This document shows positions 5,747 to 7,078 of a stretch of 7,078 nucleotides of DNA, piece by piece. The stretch is from NCBI GenBank assembly GCA_943354075.1, contig CALRBL010000024.1, positions 1 through 7,078 of the forward strand, written 5' to 3'. The notes under the pieces are model-generated. The model ran no database searches. It had not been told where the DNA came from and saw only the letters and a list, made by a program, of their open reading frames with translations. Position 1 is the stretch's first letter. The number at the start of each line of letters is the position of its first letter. The position numbers and the translations under genes were made by a program. The stretch comes from Candidatus Nomurabacteria bacterium (GTDB taxonomy: Bacteria; Patescibacteriota; Minisyncoccia; Phycocordibacterales; CALRBL01).

Positions 5747-5784
5747 CAAAACAAAACCCCGCAGTGATGCGGGGTTTTGTTTTG
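5747..5784. terminator. strong bidirectional-type hairpin terminator after the RRM gene
   Basis: A 17-bp perfect stem with GTGA loop. The core AACCCCGCA/TGCGGGGTT is flanked by A-rich and T-rich arms (TTTTGTTTT on the plus strand), so it would act as an intrinsic terminator after 5727. It lies only 17 bp before the next gene's ATG. Confidence 0.93.
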
Positions 5785-5801
5785 CATGATAAGCTTTGAA
5801 T

Positions 5802-6284
5802 ATGAAAAATACACAAAGTGGATTTATGGGGATTATCTGGGTATTTGTCGCAGTAGTAGTCTTGCTTGGAGGTGGGTATGCCGTAACTCACTATGAAGGA
5901 GGAACAAAGAGCAATATGAATATCAAAACTGAATCAGATGTTGTAACTGAAGAAGATATTCTCACAGCAACTTATCCCATCCAAGCAAATTTTGACGGTA
6001 AGTTTACTACTGAACAAAATGTGGTTTTCCCAAAACATAGTGGCAATATTCATTCAGAAGGACTTACTGGATTTGTTTTTATAAATAAAGCAAATAATCT
6101 TTCCTTGGAATTTATTGCTGGAACCGAAGGTTTTCAAATTTCAAGTTACAAGTTTACTGACGAAACTCATCAAAAAGCAATCGTAAATGTGATGGGAAAT
6201 TATGGAGCATCAGGAAATGATAATCGAGTATACGAAGTGAGCAAGGTAAATGGAAAGGTGATAGTAAAAGATTTGTCACTATAA
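5802..6284 (+). CDS. membrane-anchored hypothetical protein
   Basis: No family recognised. The 160-residue protein has a short polar N-terminus (MKNTQSGF), one hydrophobic segment (about 8-29, GGG at 23-25) and then a soluble, Asn/Thr/Lys-rich domain of about 125 residues predicted to lie outside the cell membrane. The domain looks beta-rich, with repeated alternating stretches such as TGFVFINKANNLSLEFIAG and KVNGKVIVKDLSL, and has no cysteine. The SGF-hydrophobic start recalls prepilin leaders but lacks the Glu at +5, so a pilin is not claimed. The ATG at 5802 is preferred over TTG at 5796; neither has a clear ribosome site. The gene is more AT-rich than its neighbours and sits between two look-alike terminators, so it is an isolated cistron with no obvious promoter. 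Confidence 0.8.
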   Translation: MKNTQSGFMGIIWVFVAVVVLLGGGYAVTHYEGGTKSNMNIKTESDVVTEEDILTATYPIQANFDGKFTTEQNVVFPKHSGNIHSEGLTGFVFINKANNLSLEFIAGTEGFQISSYKFTDETHQKAIVNVMGNYGASGNDNRVYEVSKVNGKVIVKDLSL

Positions 6285-6295
6285 TTATTTTCAAA

Positions 6296-6327
6296 CAAAA
6301 CCCTGCATTGTAAAATGCGGGGTTTTG
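6296..6327. terminator. hairpin terminator after the hypothetical gene at 5802
   Basis: A 14-bp stem with one T-G wobble and a GTAA (GNRA) loop. The arms are CAAAACCC and GGGTTTTG. It begins 11 bp after the stop at 6284. Its core closely resembles that of the hairpin at 5747-5784. Confidence 0.88.
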
Positions 6328-6338
6328 CTGTATATAGT
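6308..6338 (+). promoter_or_regulatory. possible promoter for the 6369 gene, embedded in the terminator
   Basis: TTGTAA (6308-6313), a 17-bp spacer and TATATA (6331-6336) or TATAGT (6333-6338). The -35 falls in the loop and 3' arm of the preceding hairpin. Both hexamers are imperfect, so this is tentative; the expected start is near 6345, just before the ribosome site. Confidence 0.35.
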
Positions 6339-6368
6339 GTGTAAACCTTAACCTTGGAGATCAAAATT

Positions 6369-6707
6369 ATGTTGCAAAAAGTTGAAAATATCGTGGCCAT
6401 GTTCAAGTTGTCTGTTTCGGGAAACAAGAAATTTTTTGGGGGAACAAATCCATTTGTGGCTTCAAGAACTGTAGTGTTGGACCTCACCCTCCCTCTTCTT
6501 GAATTGCTGGTACGTGGTGCTGTTCGTGTTGGTGAGGGACAAATGGAAATCACCGGGAACATCTATATCTCGGATTTTAAGCACAATCCTCCCGTGTTTC
6601 AAGTGCACGCGTGCATGAGGGAAGATTCGAAGAAGTATATTGAGAAGCTCCGCACGGATGGATGGGTATTCAATGAAGTGGCGCTTGCGAAGTATAAGTG
6701 GCAATGA
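6369..6707 (+). CDS. hypothetical small soluble protein
   Basis: No family recognised. The 112-residue product has no membrane segment or signal peptide. It has an alternating beta-like region (MFKLSVSGNKKFFGG, then FQVHACMRED), a leucine-rich amphipathic stretch (VVLDLTLPLLELLVRGAVRVG, about 35-55), and a charged C-terminal helix-like part rich in Lys and Trp (DSKKYIEKLRTDGW, ending YKWQ). There is one cysteine (C82). The start is fixed by GGAG at 6356-6359, nine nt before the ATG at 6369, one of the clearest ribosome sites here. It is the last plus-strand gene before a strong terminator and is convergent with typA. The clear ribosome site and clean terminator support a real gene. Confidence 0.75.
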   Translation: MLQKVENIVAMFKLSVSGNKKFFGGTNPFVASRTVVLDLTLPLLELLVRGAVRVGEGQMEITGNIYISDFKHNPPVFQVHACMREDSKKYIEKLRTDGWVFNEVALAKYKWQ

Positions 6708-6728
6708 CCGGCAGTTTTGCTCAGACGA

Positions 6729-6762
6729 AAACAGCGTCGGGGATTTATCCCCGACGCTGTTT
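6729..6762. terminator. terminator between convergent 6369 gene and typA
   Basis: A 15-bp perfect stem with a TTTA loop and core GCGTCGGGGA. On the plus strand it is followed by CTTTTTCT, and on the minus strand by TTTTC, so it can serve both converging transcripts. Confidence 0.93.
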
Positions 6763-6767
6763 CTTTT

Positions 6768-6786
6768 TCTGCTAAGATGCCCATCA
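6768..6786 (+). repeat. 19-nt exact repeat, copy 2 (between terminator and typA stop)
   Basis: The same 19 bases as 4443-4461, here non-coding. It starts inside the T-run after the 6729-6762 hairpin and ends one base before the typA stop codon. Confidence 0.8.
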
Positions 6787-6787
6787 A

Positions 6788-7078
6788 TTATCGCTTCTTT
6801 GCGGTAGGCTTCTTTCGAATACGTACTGATTCAGGAGTCACTTCGAGATATTCGTCTTCGTTCATAATTTCAAGACCTCGTTCGATGGTCACCTTGATAG
6901 CGGGGTTCAAGAATGTCATTCCGTCAGAACCAGAAGCACGCATGTTGGTGAGCTGCTTTCCCTTAGTTGGGTTTACATCCATCTCTTCTCCCTTGGTGAC
7001 GTTTCCGATCACTTGTCCGACATATACTTCGTTACCAGGCTCTACATAAAGCACTCCTCGTTCCTGAAGGTTTCCAAG
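6788..7078 (-). CDS. typA: ribosome-associated GTPase TypA/BipA, C-terminal fragment
   Basis: The last 96 codons of a gene that enters from the right edge; stop TAA at 6790-6788. The segment LGNLQERGVLYVEPGNEVY, VNPTKGKQLTNMRASGSD and DEYLEVTPESVRIRKK is the diagnostic C-terminal domain of TypA/BipA, the translational GTPase that binds 70S ribosomes and helps ribosome assembly and stress adaptation. The GTPase domain lies outside the window. It ends with a basic tail (PTAKKR). The reading frame is clean, and the gene is separated from the shared terminator by about 25 bp. Confidence 0.95.
   Translation of the reverse strand, partial: LGNLQERGVLYVEPGNEVYVGQVIGNVTKGEEMDVNPTKGKQLTNMRASGSDGMTFLNPAIKVTIERGLEIMNEDEYLEVTPESVRIRKKPTAKKR

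Noticed and set aside
5802..5880. Type IV pilin-like signal in the hypothetical protein
   Set aside because: The SGF plus hydrophobic stretch looks similar, but the conserved Glu five residues after the cleavage point is missing and no pilus genes are nearby.
1..7078. CRISPR array, IS element, tRNA or rRNA gene
   Set aside because: No regularly spaced repeats, no transposase frame with inverted ends, and no cloverleaf with a T-loop consensus were found by eye.

Overview
The window looks like a bacterial chromosome segment from a small-genome lineage of the Candidate Phyla Radiation (Patescibacteria, Parcubacteria-like). The pointers are compact variants of HisRS and TruB, a membrane-anchored DsbA-like protein, a short stand-alone RRM protein, many weak or absent Shine-Dalgarno sites, and TGA used as a normal stop. 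The lineage is an inference from gene style; no rRNA or other phylogenetic marker is complete here.

Left part (1-1877, minus strand): a three-gene unit read right to left. It holds a DEDDy-type 3'-5' exonuclease-like protein, a small VanZ-like membrane protein and a membrane-anchored DsbA/thioredoxin-fold protein whose C-terminus runs off the window. The last two overlap by ATGA. Divergent from this unit (1941-2333, plus) is an AT-rich orphan gene for a small basic protein that weakly resembles BECR-fold RNase toxins.

Middle (2334-4586): an apparent small-RNA gene on the minus strand (about 2440 to 2339) has a TTGACA/extended -10 promoter and a UUCG-capped terminator. It follows hisS (minus). 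hisS is divergent from truB (plus), and a perfect 34-bp palindrome sits between their start codons. Both proteins act in tRNA function: His charging and U55 pseudouridylation.

Right part (4558-7078): a GT2 polyprenyl-phosphate-type glycosyltransferase (minus) overlaps the 3' end of truB by 29 bp. Then come an RRM RNA-binding protein with a roughly 107-nt structured leader, a secreted or membrane-anchored hypothetical protein, and a small soluble hypothetical protein, all on the plus strand. Strong hairpin terminators end these units. The C-terminal end of the ribosome-associated GTPase TypA/BipA (minus) enters from the right edge.

Functionally this is mostly housekeeping (translation and tRNA maturation, envelope glycosylation, extracytoplasmic redox) mixed with unexplained elements. 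The best of these are the small RNA, the 34-bp dyad between hisS and truB, a 19-nt exact repeat shared by truB and the typA 3' flank, and the orphan toxin-like gene. No CRISPR array, insertion sequence, tRNA or rRNA gene was seen.
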